From assembly GCF_004359215.1 (NCBI RefSeq), contig NC_090616.1, positions 1,628,788-1,692,787 of the forward strand: a stretch of DNA of 64,000 nucleotides, in the 5' to 3' direction. The translations under genes and the position numbers were made by a program. The notes under the pieces were generated by a model. That model did no database searches. It was given only the letters and a program-made list of their open reading frames with translations, and had not been told where the DNA came from. Of the stretch, positions 1 through 10,097 are shown one piece after another; the first letter of the stretch is position 1, and every line of letters begins with the position of its first letter. This DNA comes from Bremia lactucae. Its lineage: Eukaryota; Oomycota; Peronosporomycetes; Peronosporales; Peronosporaceae.

Positions 1-795
1 AGCCCTGCCACCTCCCGATGATGTTCGGAGAGGTGGGGAAAATGAGCCCAATCAATATTGAGGCTCATCCTCACGTACACACGCAGAGATGCGGGTCGTG
101 GGAAGGATTACAAGTGCTACCAAGTGTAGGCGGGCACGTCGTAATGCGGCCACGCTCTACTTAGACACACACCCTAGCACAGCGTGGAAGCGGTTTAACC
201 TGCTTCTCTTGCGTGGAGCGAGGTAGTTGTGGTGGCCGCGTTAGCGACCTCACTTAACTCACTAAGTATTTTGATTAAGTGTCGTCACGGGATCGGTAAT
301 CCGGCTCCTCGCGCGCACTTATCAAGTAGGAAGTAGTTTTCAGACTGATTTATTTAATCGTATTAAATATAAATACCTATTTTTACCAATCAAAATGTCA
401 TCTCTATAGATAACACTTAATATGTATTGCGAGCGTATACCTCGCGTAACGGATGACGCTAGCCGTCATCCCTCCTAATGTGATTGCACCCATGTGCATC
501 ACATTCACAAGGGTTGGTCACAAATAAGCACCACACCCGAGTGTTAAGTCTAATTACTATAATTTAGTAATTGACCATCCCCTTAAGTACACCAAATGTA
601 CTTAACGGGGACTGTGTAACATTAGGGCATCTTTAGCCCGTTACATTTAAAGAGAAGACTTCCTCTGCACGTACTAGTGTACGTGAAGTGACGTGAGGCA
701 CCACACGCAGTGAGGCAGTGCGAAGTAGACTTGTACTGAAGCAGTACAAGTCGGCAGTGCCCCGTTACAAATACGAGTGAAGTTGCCCCGTTACA
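1..795. repeat. LTR-retrotransposon remnants
   Basis: Two non-coding LTR-derived pieces. About 1-615 matches the unit at 52,046-52,640 in the same orientation; shared landmarks are the tagacacacac run and the later stem arm ending ttaacggggactg. About 640-769 is the tail of a + oriented LTR of the C/D family: it holds the hairpin with 11-bp arms at 728-738 and 742-752 and ends in CCCCGTTACA. A second CCCCGTTACA follows at 786-795. No coding sequence is seen. Confidence 0.7.
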
Positions 796-1941
796 CCTTT
801 CTATCACTCATCAGACGTCATTGTTATCGGATAACATAATTTTTTTAAGTTAGCGACCATAGAACGACCAGGGGGATGTTAAATTCTATAAGTTAGAGAA
901 GATGATTAGTTTTCGAAAGATCAGTTATTAGAGGGAAGACTGTAGTTTATAAGTTTCTAGTTGGACTCGCTAAATAATTCATTGTTCAATATCACTGACA
1001 AAATAGAATGTTGTTGTAGTATAGTTGAGTAATAACTGTCGTATGATTTTCAAGTTGCTTTTAAAGCATTAAAATAAGTCCGGATTTGAATCCCACGAAG
1101 ACTTACAACTTCGCTGGAATTCCAGATATAGTGCGATGTAAATCTCACATGCTGGTCAGGCGAAGAAGAGCGATGTCTTGATCTATCCTGTCGACAACGT
1201 CACTAGTACAAGCCTTTTGATTACCTACTCAATATTAGCCGAACCAAATGACATGAAAATTCGCATGTGCATTGACGCTCTTCATTTGCTGGCGCCATGC
1301 ACGGTGCTTCACCAAATGCCTTGATTAACTTTAAAATAACAAATGTTATAATACGCAAATTGTTGGTTTTCAAGTACTATCTAATAAGTTTCCTGCATAC
1401 AATTTTCTAGATTCCATCAATAAAGACACTGTGCAACCTTCCGTGTTACCTTCATTTTTTTATTTAACGCATTCACCCAGTGCGTGGCGTTACGAAGTAC
1501 TGAACGACCGTTCACAAGCGAGTGGTTTCAGTTATAAAAGCACTACAAGATATGTCGAATCAAACCCTGCAATGATAATGACCATTTCACGACAAGCCCA
1601 TAACCATATCGACACTTCGATACAAATGTACTACCCCAACGCGGCAAAATGTGCGGTCTTTAATAATATCTTAAAGTCTGATCACGGTAGAATTAATTCA
1701 GTGTGATGTCATTCGATAGGTATGAGACGCCGCCGATCAGTTAAAAATTTAAGTCGTGCGTAGGCACTCATCACCAAAGATCGCAATCCCAGCTGCATCT
1801 ATAGCCAAAATAAGGCCTGCCCTTTTCATGAATTCTTAATACTAAAAGCAAAACCGATTTTAATCTCAGTGATGCAAAGCGTGGTGAGCATGAAGGGGCC
1901 ACGCAAACCACGCATTCTTGATCTCGCTTTCTTGTTGAACA
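796..1941. other. intergenic, no gene recognised
   Basis: AT-rich DNA between the LTR remnants and the first gene. The longest open frame (1431-1706) begins with GTG, has no recognisable motif and lies in low-complexity DNA, so it is not called. The promoter of the gene at 1942 should lie here, but no clear TCATTC initiator was found; cgcattcttg at 1911-1920 is a weak candidate. Confidence 0.5.
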
Positions 1942-2412
1942 ATGAAGTTCTTTTCGCTAGGGCTTGTCATCTGGGGCGCTATTCTGTCGTTGACAGCTGC
2001 TAAATCATATTACAGCCATCTTGACTGTTTGACGCAAGGCTGTGTCGGCCCCAGGATCTACTGCGACAGCTCTACAGGTGTTTGTCGAGCTGCAACGAGC
2101 GACACTGAGTGTTACAATGCCACCGTCGCTCGCTTTCAAGACGAATGCGATAAAGGATACAAATGCGTCGACAAATTGTGTCGAGTTGCTGCACAGCCTG
2201 TCGATAATCGGAAATGCAAGACCTCGTGCGCTGCTGGCCTGTTGTGTGAGAATGGTCACACAACATGCCGCGGCCCTAGTTACAAAAATGAATGCTTTAA
2301 TCTTTCGACGGGGTTCTTTCAAGATGGCTGTACCAAAGGATTCTATTGCTCATTCAACAAGTGCGTCGACGTCAGTCTTAACGAGGAGCGGAAAAAACAC
2401 GCATTTCGTTAG
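1942..2412 (+). CDS. secreted protein with two tandem 8-cysteine modules
   Basis: A 156-residue protein starting at ATG 1942. Residues 1-20 form a typical signal peptide (MKFF, hydrophobic core, SLTAA), so the product is predicted to be secreted. The mature chain has 16 cysteines in two modules with almost the same spacing: C-x4-C-x6-C-x6-C-x8-C-x11-C-x5-C-x4-C, then C-x3-C-x5-C-x6-C-x8-C-x11-C-x5-C-x4-C. Each module carries one N-glycosylation sequon at the equivalent place (NAT, NLS) followed by a FQD(E/G)C motif, which shows internal duplication. The tail is basic (KKHAFR). No RxLR motif is visible. Small, disulfide-rich secreted proteins are common oomycete apoplastic effector candidates, but that role is inference. 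I do not recognise a named family. Single exon, and no frame damage. Confidence 0.85.
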   Translation: MKFFSLGLVIWGAILSLTAAKSYYSHLDCLTQGCVGPRIYCDSSTGVCRAATSDTECYNATVARFQDECDKGYKCVDKLCRVAAQPVDNRKCKTSCAAGLLCENGHTTCRGPSYKNECFNLSTGFFQDGCTKGFYCSFNKCVDVSLNEERKKHAFR

Positions 2413-2873
2413 CTTATCAGGTGATTGACTCATATCCTTAAAAAAAAACGATTTCTTTTTCTTGTAAATCCACAATTTAATTTTTACTAGGTACAAAATG
2501 ATCTTAATAGCGGATTTGACGCGTACTCGGCGCCCTGCGCAACCTTAAAGTAAGATGTTTATGCCTAGTAAGCTGTACCACAAAACAGCAAGAGGCAAGT
2601 AATTCGGATCTTGTCGGAACGATCGCTCGAAGTAAACTATAAAATTTAAGCGCTCACATTCATAAATTTCTACTCGGAGTCAAAATTTATTTTATTAATC
2701 TGAATTTGACATTGAAAGTCTTCAAGCAAAGTTGCTTGAGTGTCGCACGGAGTGCAACACGCAATCTTTCTAAGCAATTTCGAAGTATAGTAATCATCAC
2801 GAGGAACCAAATCTCAAGTGAGCTTGAAAACTTCCCATTAAGTACGATTACATCGTGCGCTTGAACACGACCT
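2413..2873. other. intergenic region upstream of the HECT gene
   Basis: AT-rich spacer with no gene recognised. An open frame on the - strand (2687-2893) has no recognisable motif and overlaps the promoter of the HECT ligase. Confidence 0.5.
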
Positions 2874-2880
2874 TCATTCC
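2874..2880 (+). promoter_or_regulatory. oomycete initiator (Inr) TCATTCC
   Basis: An exact match to the TCATTCC core of the oomycete initiator, in the context CTTCATTCCGAC, 88 bp upstream of the ATG at 2968. Position and orientation suit the transcription start of the HECT ligase gene. Confidence 0.65.
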
Positions 2881-2967
2881 GACGGGTGTCCAAGAATCAA
2901 GCCGACATCTTCGGGTCGCCTTGCATCTCGAGCCTTTATTAAACGCTCTTGTACTATCAAGGTCGTT

Positions 2968-5900
2968 ATGTTTGACGGAAGCTTTAAGTCAGCACGCAAG
3001 GTGAATCTAAGCGGTCGCAGGAAGCCTACAGCAGGCTATAGCGCGCGTATAGCCTCCCTCTCAAGCGTTCGAAAAAATGAGGTACTAAGCGGCTCTAAAG
3101 AAGAATTCTTGCTACACAATCGACTGGCACGAGAAGAGCGCCAGGCTATGAAACTGCGTGCAACCGCTAGCCTACGAATTCAAGCCCAGTATCGCCGATA
3201 TAAGGCCGCCGAGCAGGCACGAATCGACGTTTTTACCCGCTTGGCGCAACAAGTAACGCAGACTGTAGCAAGTCAAGACATCCAGTACAATCCAGTGCCT
3301 ACTACGCAACTACAGCTTTATATACGGCAATTTCTGTTTGCAAGAGCCATACGAAATCGCGTTGGGAAGAAAACAATACGTCGGATGCAAGATTACGTGG
3401 TGTTGATGCTACTTGTGAACAGCTCAAGAGTAGAGGACCCGGATAGTCTAGTGAATGTACGAAAGGATGCGACGTGGGTGTATCAAATGGCCAGGATGTG
3501 TGAGATTGCACTCGAGACATTAATGGAGGACGAAGTCAAGACGTCTGTGACGAATGTAGCCATGGCAGGAGGGAACCCTTACGTGCTGCTATTAGAGGCG
3601 CTAATCTATGGACGATATACCTCCACGCGAGATGGACAGATCGTGCAGTCCCGTGTATTGTATTATATAAGTGTGACGGCAAGATACAGTGTCTTTGATG
3701 CCATGAGCGCATGTATTGTGCAAGAGAGGAAAGACAAAAAAGCTCGTTTCGAAACGGATTTAATGGTTCAATTCATCCGAATTGCTTCGCAAACGCTTCA
3801 AGTATCCAGTCTTCTCAACCTGTCAATACGAGAAAACGCGATTCGTCAGGTCTTTGCCTCAAAAATGCTTCTTACGCCTGCCGCCGCCAGTTCTCAAATT
3901 GTACATTGCGTGGCAAAGTCAGTGTCGACAAATAGTGGATTGTTTTGGGCATCGATTGTGCAAGAATGGTGCAATTGTTCTGACTTGAGTATTCTGTCGT
4001 GGCACCAGCGGGTTATTGTGATTGGCAATGTCGTGGAATTGACGACTTTGTGTTCATTTGAACAAACTCTCGTGACCGTCGTTTCGTATGTGTTGTCTGA
4101 GCTAATAAGGCCTTCGCTCTGTCATTGGGCATTTGATGTCAAGGGTATTGAACACAAAGATCGATTGCTTGAAGATGAGGACGCGATGAATGATCCAGAA
4201 GTGCTCACAAGTCCTCGATTATTCATGACATCGCGTGATTTAAATGTAGACAAAGAAATACAAGACGGCATTGTAGCGCTTGGCGAAAGTGAAGGCAGCG
4301 TACACGTTCAATGGCAACTGCTTTGCCACTCTAGCTTTAGTGCTCGATGTCTTGATATTCTTTTGCGTCGCGATACTGCACAAATGCATGATGAAAAGAA
4401 TGCCGTGGCATTATTCTGCCATACGTTAAGCATGATTCTTTTATCAACGGGACGGTCGTACGTTCTTAACGTAGCTGCTCAATTCACACCCCCTTCTGCA
4501 GCTATTTTCGCTTTGCTCAGTTCGATGACGGTGGAGCAATTTGGAGGCACTTTGGATGGTAAAATCACGGACCTAAGTCTTGTAAACCGATTATGGATGT
4601 GGATCAAACTGACTCTCGAAAGTGTTCGAGCTCAACGCAAAGGATATGTTACGAATCAATTTGTGTTCACGACGTCGCAAATGCACGTGTTACTTGTTTT
4701 CAACGTTGTCTATAGCCATACGCTACTAGGGCTTGATGATGAAACATTCTATGACAAACAATGGCCACTCGTTTTAACGGAAGTCATGGACGTGGTGACT
4801 TTTTTAAAGCAATTGATTTACGAAACGTGCTGGATGACAACATCAGAGACTTCGTTTTTAAATGACTGCATGAGTGAAAACGAGGTGGTGCGGTTCTCAG
4901 CGGTGGTATCGTCCATCAAGTTGTTCAATCAGTTGTACGACCGCGACTGCCGACGCCCTTTTATGCCGGAGAGTGCTTGGTTATGGCCTTTAATGCCTGT
5001 AGTCAAGGAGATTGTCGATCTAGGTTTCATGAAGGAAGACGAAAGTCGAGATGCACAAGCAATTTTCATGCTAATGACTGGCAAAGTGGCTTCTCCATTC
5101 GCTCGTGCAGCATTGATCCTTGTCTCGATTCCACAAGTCTTGTCTTTTAACGAACGCGTCCAGCTTTTCCAGAAACTCCTTGAAGACAGTAAAGCTCACG
5201 TAAGCTCCATACGCGATGAATTCTCGCGAGCCTTGGTGATGAAAATCAAGCGCGATGAAATTGTTGACATGAGCTTTTTTTATTTCAAAGAATTTTGTGA
5301 CACCATGTCTTTGGGAGCTCTCAAGTTACGAATGAAAATTATTTTTATCAATGAACAAGGTTTAGTCGAAGCAGGAATTGACGGCGGTGGGGTGTTTAAA
5401 GAGTATATGGATTGTCTTACAAAGAACGCATTTGCACCTGAATTGGGTCTCTTTCTTGAAACCGAAGCACATTTGTTGTACCCAAATCCAAGTGTACGAT
5501 CCATGGTCGACTCACAAATGGAAGCATTTGAACGCTATCGTTTCCTTGGTCGCGTCTTAGCCAAAGCCGTGTATGAAAACATTCTAGTCGAGCCGCAATT
5601 TGCCGCTTTTTTCTTAAACAAATTGCTTGGCAAGTTGAATTACATTGACGATTTACATTCGTTCGATCCAGCGCTCTACACGTCACTCATGCGTTTGAAA
5701 CACTTTGATGGAAACGTGGAAGACCTTGCACTGACGTTTAGTGTCACTGAAAACGAATTTCATGACGTCGTGACGCGAAATCTCGTACCCAATGGCGAAA
5801 ATATTCCGGTGACCACTGCCAATCGAATTCGTTATATTCATTTAATGGCGCATTACAAGCTCAATGTATTGTCTTCGCTGGAAAGTGCTGCGTTTTTAAA

Positions 5901-6336
5901 AGGATTTCGTGATTTGATTCCAGGCACGTGGATTCAAATGTTTTCTCCTACGGAGCTGCAAATGCTCATTGGAGGTACGGGCACACACGTTGATATACAG
6001 GACTGGAAAGAGCATACGGTGTACGGTGGTGGCTACCATCCTTCGCAACGCCAAATTGAGTGGTTCTGGGCCATTGTTCGAGATGAATTCACGAGTGACG
6101 ACCGGGCTGCGTTGCTTAAATTTATCACGAGTTGTTCGCGTCAACCTTTGCTTGGTTTTGCCAAGTTGACGCCGAAAATTTGCATTCATCAAGTGCGTGT
6201 GGAAGATAATGAGCGACTGCCTTCTAGTGCCACGTGTATGAATTTGCTCAAGTTGCCTGCGTACTCGAGTAAAGAAGCCATGCGGAAGAAACTCTTGTAT
6301 GCCATCCGATCGAATGCAGGTTTTGACTTGTCGTAA
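2968..6336 (+). CDS. UBE3C: HECT-type E3 ubiquitin ligase, UBE3C/HUL5-like
   Basis: A single-exon gene of 1122 residues. The start (MFDGSFK, then RKVNLSG) matches the conserved N-terminus of UBE3C/UBE3B ligases. An IQ-type helix follows at about residues 66-85 (LRIQAQYRRY). A long helical region leads to the C-terminal HECT domain, about residues 745-1122, with the N-lobe landmark EAGIDGGGVFKEY and the GGTGTHVDIQDW segment. The catalytic cysteine is Cys1090 (codon 6235-6237) in SSATCMNLLKLP, and the protein ends in GFDLS with the conserved Phe at position -4. It should accept ubiquitin from an E2 as a thioester and pass it to substrates. In yeast and animals this subfamily (Hul5/UBE3C) acts with the proteasome to extend chains. 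Length is close to the family norm. An initiator lies 88 bp upstream. No lesions seen. Confidence 0.95.
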   Translation: MFDGSFKSARKVNLSGRRKPTAGYSARIASLSSVRKNEVLSGSKEEFLLHNRLAREERQAMKLRATASLRIQAQYRRYKAAEQARIDVFTRLAQQVTQTVASQDIQYNPVPTTQLQLYIRQFLFARAIRNRVGKKTIRRMQDYVVLMLLVNSSRVEDPDSLVNVRKDATWVYQMARMCEIALETLMEDEVKTSVTNVAMAGGNPYVLLLEALIYGRYTSTRDGQIVQSRVLYYISVTARYSVFDAMSACIVQERKDKKARFETDLMVQFIRIASQTLQVSSLLNLSIRENAIRQVFASKMLLTPAAASSQIVHCVAKSVSTNSGLFWASIVQEWCNCSDLSILSWHQRVIVIGNVVELTTLCSFEQTLVTVVSYVLSELIRPSLCHWAFDVKGIEHKDRLLEDEDAMNDPEVLTSPRLFMTSRDLNVDKEIQDGIVALGESEGSVHVQWQLLCHSSFSARCLDILLRRDTAQMHDEKNAVALFCHTLSMILLSTGRSYVLNVAAQFTPPSAAIFALLSSMTVEQFGGTLDGKITDLSLVNRLWMWIKLTLESVRAQRKGYVTNQFVFTTSQMHVLLVFNVVYSHTLLGLDDETFYDKQWPLVLTEVMDVVTFLKQLIYETCWMTTSETSFLNDCMSENEVVRFSAVVSSIKLFNQLYDRDCRRPFMPESAWLWPLMPVVKEIVDLGFMKEDESRDAQAIFMLMTGKVASPFARAALILVSIPQVLSFNERVQLFQKLLEDSKAHVSSIRDEFSRALVMKIKRDEIVDMSFFYFKEFCDTMSLGALKLRMKIIFINEQGLVEAGIDGGGVFKEYMDCLTKNAFAPELGLFLETEAHLLYPNPSVRSMVDSQMEAFERYRFLGRVLAKAVYENILVEPQFAAFFLNKLLGKLNYIDDLHSFDPALYTSLMRLKHFDGNVEDLALTFSVTENEFHDVVTRNLVPNGENIPVTTANRIRYIHLMAHYKLNVLSSLESAAFLKGFRDLIPGTWIQMFSPTELQMLIGGTGTHVDIQDWKEHTVYGGGYHPSQRQIEWFWAIVRDEFTSDDRAALLKFITSCSRQPLLGFAKLTPKICIHQVRVEDNERLPSSATCMNLLKLPAYSSKEAMRKKLLYAIRSNAGFDLS

Positions 6337-6652
6337 ACGACTTGGCGAGCAAAATGACACTATATTGACACGATGTAAAACGTGCTCTTAAAGACCGTTT
6401 TTGTTTTGTTACTCCCGCAGCGGGTACTGTAACCACTGGCTGTTTTTGTAATTAACCAAATCGCAGTTACATAGCTTTCACCCACGAAAATATGGGGCAA
6501 AGATATGAATACAACGCACTCGATTAAAGAATTCCTGCCTTGTCCATTGCACGTTTTTTTTTTCTAAAATTTGATTTTACGATGAATGAATGACAATTAT
6601 GGTAGGACAATATTAATCGAATACTTTGTTTTACAACTTTATTGGAATACAT
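6337..6652. other. short intergenic spacer
   Basis: About 316 bp between the HECT stop and the Hop2 ATG, AT-rich with long T runs. It should hold the 3' end of one gene and the promoter of the next. No initiator match was found. Confidence 0.5.
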
Positions 6653-7810
6653 ATGAGTGACAGTAACGACGACGACTTTTCGCTCAACGACTCGGAAGAT
6701 GAGCGATTTCATGAGACAGAAGAAGAAGAAGACGATTATGCTGCTGTAAGTGACGTTTCCGATACTCATGAGTTTGAGTCGAAGCTCCAATCGGCGCACA
6801 AGACGCCATTGCTCAAGAAGAAAGCAATACGCCTCGCTACGAAGACAATAGCGTCGAAAACGGGACCGTCGGCATCCAATCAATCCACTTCATTTTCATC
6901 GAAAACATCCCTAAAGTCTGCGTATCTTAACGCAGAAGACGCTGAGACCGCCGTGCTCGACTACATGCGCAAGGTATTGCAACCTTTTTCACGATTTGTA
7001 CCCATTTGCCACAATATGCTTTGTTTAAAAAAAAGTGGTTATAATTTTTAAATTGCCAGACCAATCGTCCATATAGTCTTTTAAATATATTTGAAAATAT
7101 GCACAAAGGCATTGCCAAGCCTACGCTGACACGAATGCTGGATAACCTCGTAGTCAAGTACGGATACGTCGTGCTTGTAGTCTTGAGAAATATTCGCAGC
7201 GTATAATGGTTTTCGGTGTCTGTAGACAAGAACTCGTAAGCAAGACTTATGGGAAGGCAACAATTTACTACTTGAACCAAAATAAGCTGCCAATACCGTC
7301 CGAAGAAGAGCACAAAACGATCGAAGCCGAGATTCAAACTCTCACGGCAGAATGTGCCACATATGAACAGGAGCTCAAGAGCGCCAAGGCAACGCTTGCC
7401 GCCACAATGGCGCAACTTTCAGATATCGATCTTGAGAGTGCACTGAAGGAGCTTGAAGCAACGGCGGCAACTTTTGAAGCAAAAGTTGCGTCGTTGGATA
7501 AAAATACTTGCCTTCCTGTGTCGCCTGGTGCTAAAAACACACTTAAGCGCAACTTTATCAAGTATCGTGTACGTTGTTTTGTCCATGGATTGTTTTTTTG
7601 TTCGTCCATTTTGACCCGGTATTTTTTGTTCGTACAATTTGACCCGGTATTTTTTGTACGCAGACAGCGTGGGTGGCACGGAAGCGAATTGCAATGGATG
7701 GAATCAATCAAATTGCCGATGGCATGGAAAAGAAACCAAAAGCTATACTTGAGCTCGTAGGCGTTGAGACTGACGAGGACGTTGGCATGAAAGAGTTGCC
7801 TCGTATTTAA
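6653..7810 (+). CDS. HOP2: Hop2/TBPIP homologous-pairing protein (spliced, 4 exons)
   Basis: Exons are placed by eye at 6653-6973, 7060-7157, 7226-7568 and 7664-7810. The introns are GT-AG (86, 68 and 95 nt), and joining them restores one frame of 302 residues. Exons 1-2 encode the winged-helix start typical of Hop2/PSMC3IP (DYMRK then TNRPYS, and later TLTRMLDNLV). Exon 3 continues with VSKTYGKATIYYLNQ and a coiled coil of about 60 residues. Exon 4 has the family's C-terminal pattern (WVARKR..., ELVGVETDED). Hop2 works with Mnd1 to help Dmc1/Rad51 strand invasion in meiosis. Unusually, about 90 residues precede the winged helix: an acidic N-terminus (SDSNDDDFS, ETEEEEDDY), then a basic Ser/Thr-rich stretch. 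I chose ATG 6653 because the frame upstream opens only with a TTG. The gene converges on the COX23-like gene, with about 65 bp between stops. Confidence 0.85.
7601..7656 (+). repeat. 28-bp tandem duplication inside Hop2 intron 3
   Basis: Copy 1 is 7601-7628 and copy 2 is 7629-7656, with shared core TTTGACCCGGTATTTTTTG. The unit includes the T-rich tract before the 3' splice site, so the intron has a duplicated polypyrimidine tract upstream of the AG at 7662-7663. Confidence 0.85.
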
Positions 7811-7875
7811 GTCAAAAAGTATACTGAATTAGTCCTTTTACAGTAAGGAAATTGTTGCGTTTTTTATTCATGATG

Positions 7876-8199
7876 TTACGCCGCATTAAAACGCGCTCGG
7901 CGCTCGGCAATTGTACGCTCATGACGGTCCTTGATACACTTTTTGTAGCGGTCAAAAAATTGCTGGCATGCGCTTTTGTGTTTTTCATTACCTATTGAAA
8001 CGCATACATAGATGGGTTCTATGCACGAATACAAGAGCAAGTGTCACGTACGGATGAGGCAATTAAGCGACTCTTTTTGCAGCTTCGTGCACTCCTGCAC
8101 AGACAATAGAAGTGCATCATGGCAAAGTGGTATCAGAGGAACAAGCTTAAGCGAAAGCAAGATACATGTGCGTACAGCATTATCAAACTTGGTCGACAT
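7876..8199 (-). CDS. COX23: twin CX9C mitochondrial protein, COX23/CHCHD7-like (3 exons)
   Basis: Recovered by splicing; it is too fragmented to appear as one open frame. Read on the - strand: exon 1 8199-8176 (ATG, MSTKFDNA), exon 2 8094-8052, exon 3 7991-7876 (TAA). Introns of 81 and 60 nt begin GTACGC and GTACGT and end CAG and TAG. The joined protein is 60 residues with two exact CX9C motifs, C-TKLQKESLN-C and C-QQFFDRYKK-C, followed by a basic tail (HERTIAERRAR). This is the CHCH helix-hairpin-helix fold. Spacing and the FFDRYKKC pattern fit the COX23/CHCHD7 group, which is imported by Mia40 into the mitochondrial intermembrane space and linked to cytochrome oxidase assembly. Other small CX9C proteins are possible. 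A gypsy LTR starts about 150 bp upstream. Confidence 0.75.
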
Positions 8200-8349
8200 A
8201 TTAAAGGTGGTTCCAGCTATATTTGTATTTCTAAATACCGGTTTAAACGAGTTGCAACGGATAATCACTTTAGCTCTCACAAAATACCGTTTAAGGAGTA
8301 CGTAGTGCATGACGATTAGATTTGCATTTCTACATTTGCGGAAACTCCG

Positions 8350-8676
8350 AAACATGGTATTATTTCCTATAAGAGAAATGATAAATATTAATTCCTATGG
8401 GAGGAAATAAATAATGAAGTACATAATTATTCTCTTTATTAATTTTGACTTAAATAGTTCCAATAATACCAAATTTGGTCTTAGGAAACTAAATATATTG
8501 ATACAGTATTACTTTACCCTTATTATAATCCTTTGAATTACCTTTAAAAGCCAAAGACCCGTAGCTACTTAGAAACATTCCTCTATATCCCTGTGTGCGT
8601 AAAGTTTTTCAAGGCATTGTTATCAGTGTAAGGTCAACTACTACTTACCAGTACTAGTAAAAGGTGCCCCGTAACA
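8350..8676 (+). repeat. 5' LTR of gypsy element A (5'-truncated)
   Basis: Similar to the LTRs at 15,532-16,015 and 19,474-19,983 in reverse orientation: tattatttcctata near the start and the end CCCCGTAACA at 8667-8676. The usual TGTAACGGGG start is missing. A decayed primer-binding site (CAGTAGCAC for TGGTAGCAC) follows after two bases. Confidence 0.75.
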
Positions 8677-9061
8677 CCCAGTAGCACTTCATAGTCCGAT
8701 GAACGACCTACGCACGTCCCATCCAATATGAATATGTTGGATGAAGGAGGGGGCTTTCCAGCCCCTCCCCTCAACAAGGCAATCACGGAACGCGTGGAGT
8801 GGAGAGCGATCGGAAGAATGAGTTCGGTCACAGGCGGGCCAGCCGTTGGCGCCCAGTACCTAAAAATACCGAGCGAAAACATCGACCTCCCGCTAAGAAC
8901 AGCGGAGGATCCGGATCCGGGACTGTTGCGAAATCGCAACGGCGAATCGGGTCGTAAAAAAAACTTTCGGGGTAAGTAGGTGCGGAGCGCCCTACTGTTC
9001 CAGCAACGTCAAAAGAATTTACAGATCTTTTGACAGAAGTTGCTTCTCACACACAAACGTT

Positions 9062-9609
9062 TTGCGTGTAACTGCCCCAGGTGATGAGGTAAACCTCATC
9101 ACGCTGAGATTAAAAGTATCAAATAAAGTGCAACTAAAGTCCCTAGTCGATTGTGGGGCGTCAAGAAATTCTATTAGACGCCAATCGCTAGAAGATCGCA
9201 GACCTAAACTTATTGAGCGCGATGTCCCTCTAACGTGGTTGACAGTGCGCCTAGCAACAGGCACATCTGTAGCGTAAAGAAAGTGTAGTTTGATATCCAA
9301 TACACATTAAAGGGTAAACAGTGAGATGATGATTTCATCGTGCTTGATTCAAGTGACAATTTTGATGTCATCCTTGAATTACCATGGCTCAGAAAGTACG
9401 AGCCATGTATACATTGGAAGAATCAAGCCGTGACGATGTCTGTCTCTTGTTCATCATTTGGCCAATTGATGAACATCTTGGAGCACCCACAAGCGTGTGG
9501 ATATCCTACGATTAAGTGCGATCGACCCAACACACTGTGGAGTTTGATCCCGACGGCTGTGCACCATTACAGGCAGCGTCGAAAGTCCACTATTGTGACG
9601 TGGGCATAG
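9062..9609 (+). pseudogene. element A retropepsin and post-protease linker
   Basis: The frame shows APGDEVNLITL, then the active-site motif LVDCGASRNSIRRQ and LATGTSVA, with a stop at 9275-9277. After a frameshift the frame from 9340 gives NFDVILELPWLRKYEP, the second conserved protease segment (VILG-type). The DCG triplet replaces the usual DTG/DSG, as in the related copies here. Confidence 0.75.
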
Positions 9610-9660
9610 TTACTGACGGCTGTGCACAAGCACACACAGCGTCGAAGTTCGACCGCTCGA
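9552..9660 (+). repeat. 63-bp in-frame tandem repeat in the post-protease linker
   Basis: The gacggctgtgcac segment recurs 63 nt apart (9552 and 9615), exactly 21 codons, giving two DGCA-type motifs. The same doublet appears in B (about 13,670-13,770, - strand) and near 26,020-26,100. Elements C, D and E show only one unit. Confidence 0.65.
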
Positions 9661-10097
9661 ATAAGACGAGTGGTACGAAACAAGGATGCTTGCTTGATAA
9701 GCAACAGTCAAGCAAGTTTATAACGCCCGTCTAAAAAGAAGCAGTGCGAAACTCCTAGATCAACTGGAGAGTCGATCGCAGAGGATCTCATTATGGTAAC
9801 GCAACCACAGCCAGAGGCAGTTGGGGAGGATTCTCCCCAAGTAAACTATTTGGGACTAAGTCCCCGGAAACGTGTGGTCAAAGGTTTTCAAGTACCTTTA
9901 AAATAAGTTCCAAAGAGGAAATTGCGACAATAGTTGTCTCAGTAAAAAATAGATCAGCTTTAGGCGCTAATACACTTGATCTAATAGCGCTTCCGAGTAA
10001 AGTAAATTGCCCTAACGCTTGAACCAAACCGGTTCTTGCGTGATCTGTGTAGTGCCATAGTCAAGCAGATCTGCGTACTTGTCACAGGTGCAACTAC

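Noticed and set aside
1431..1706. 91-codon + frame
   Set aside because: Starts with GTG, AT-rich, no motif, no initiator upstream.
5896..6360. 154-codon frame on the - strand
   Set aside because: Lies wholly antisense to the conserved HECT domain; a shadow of the real gene.
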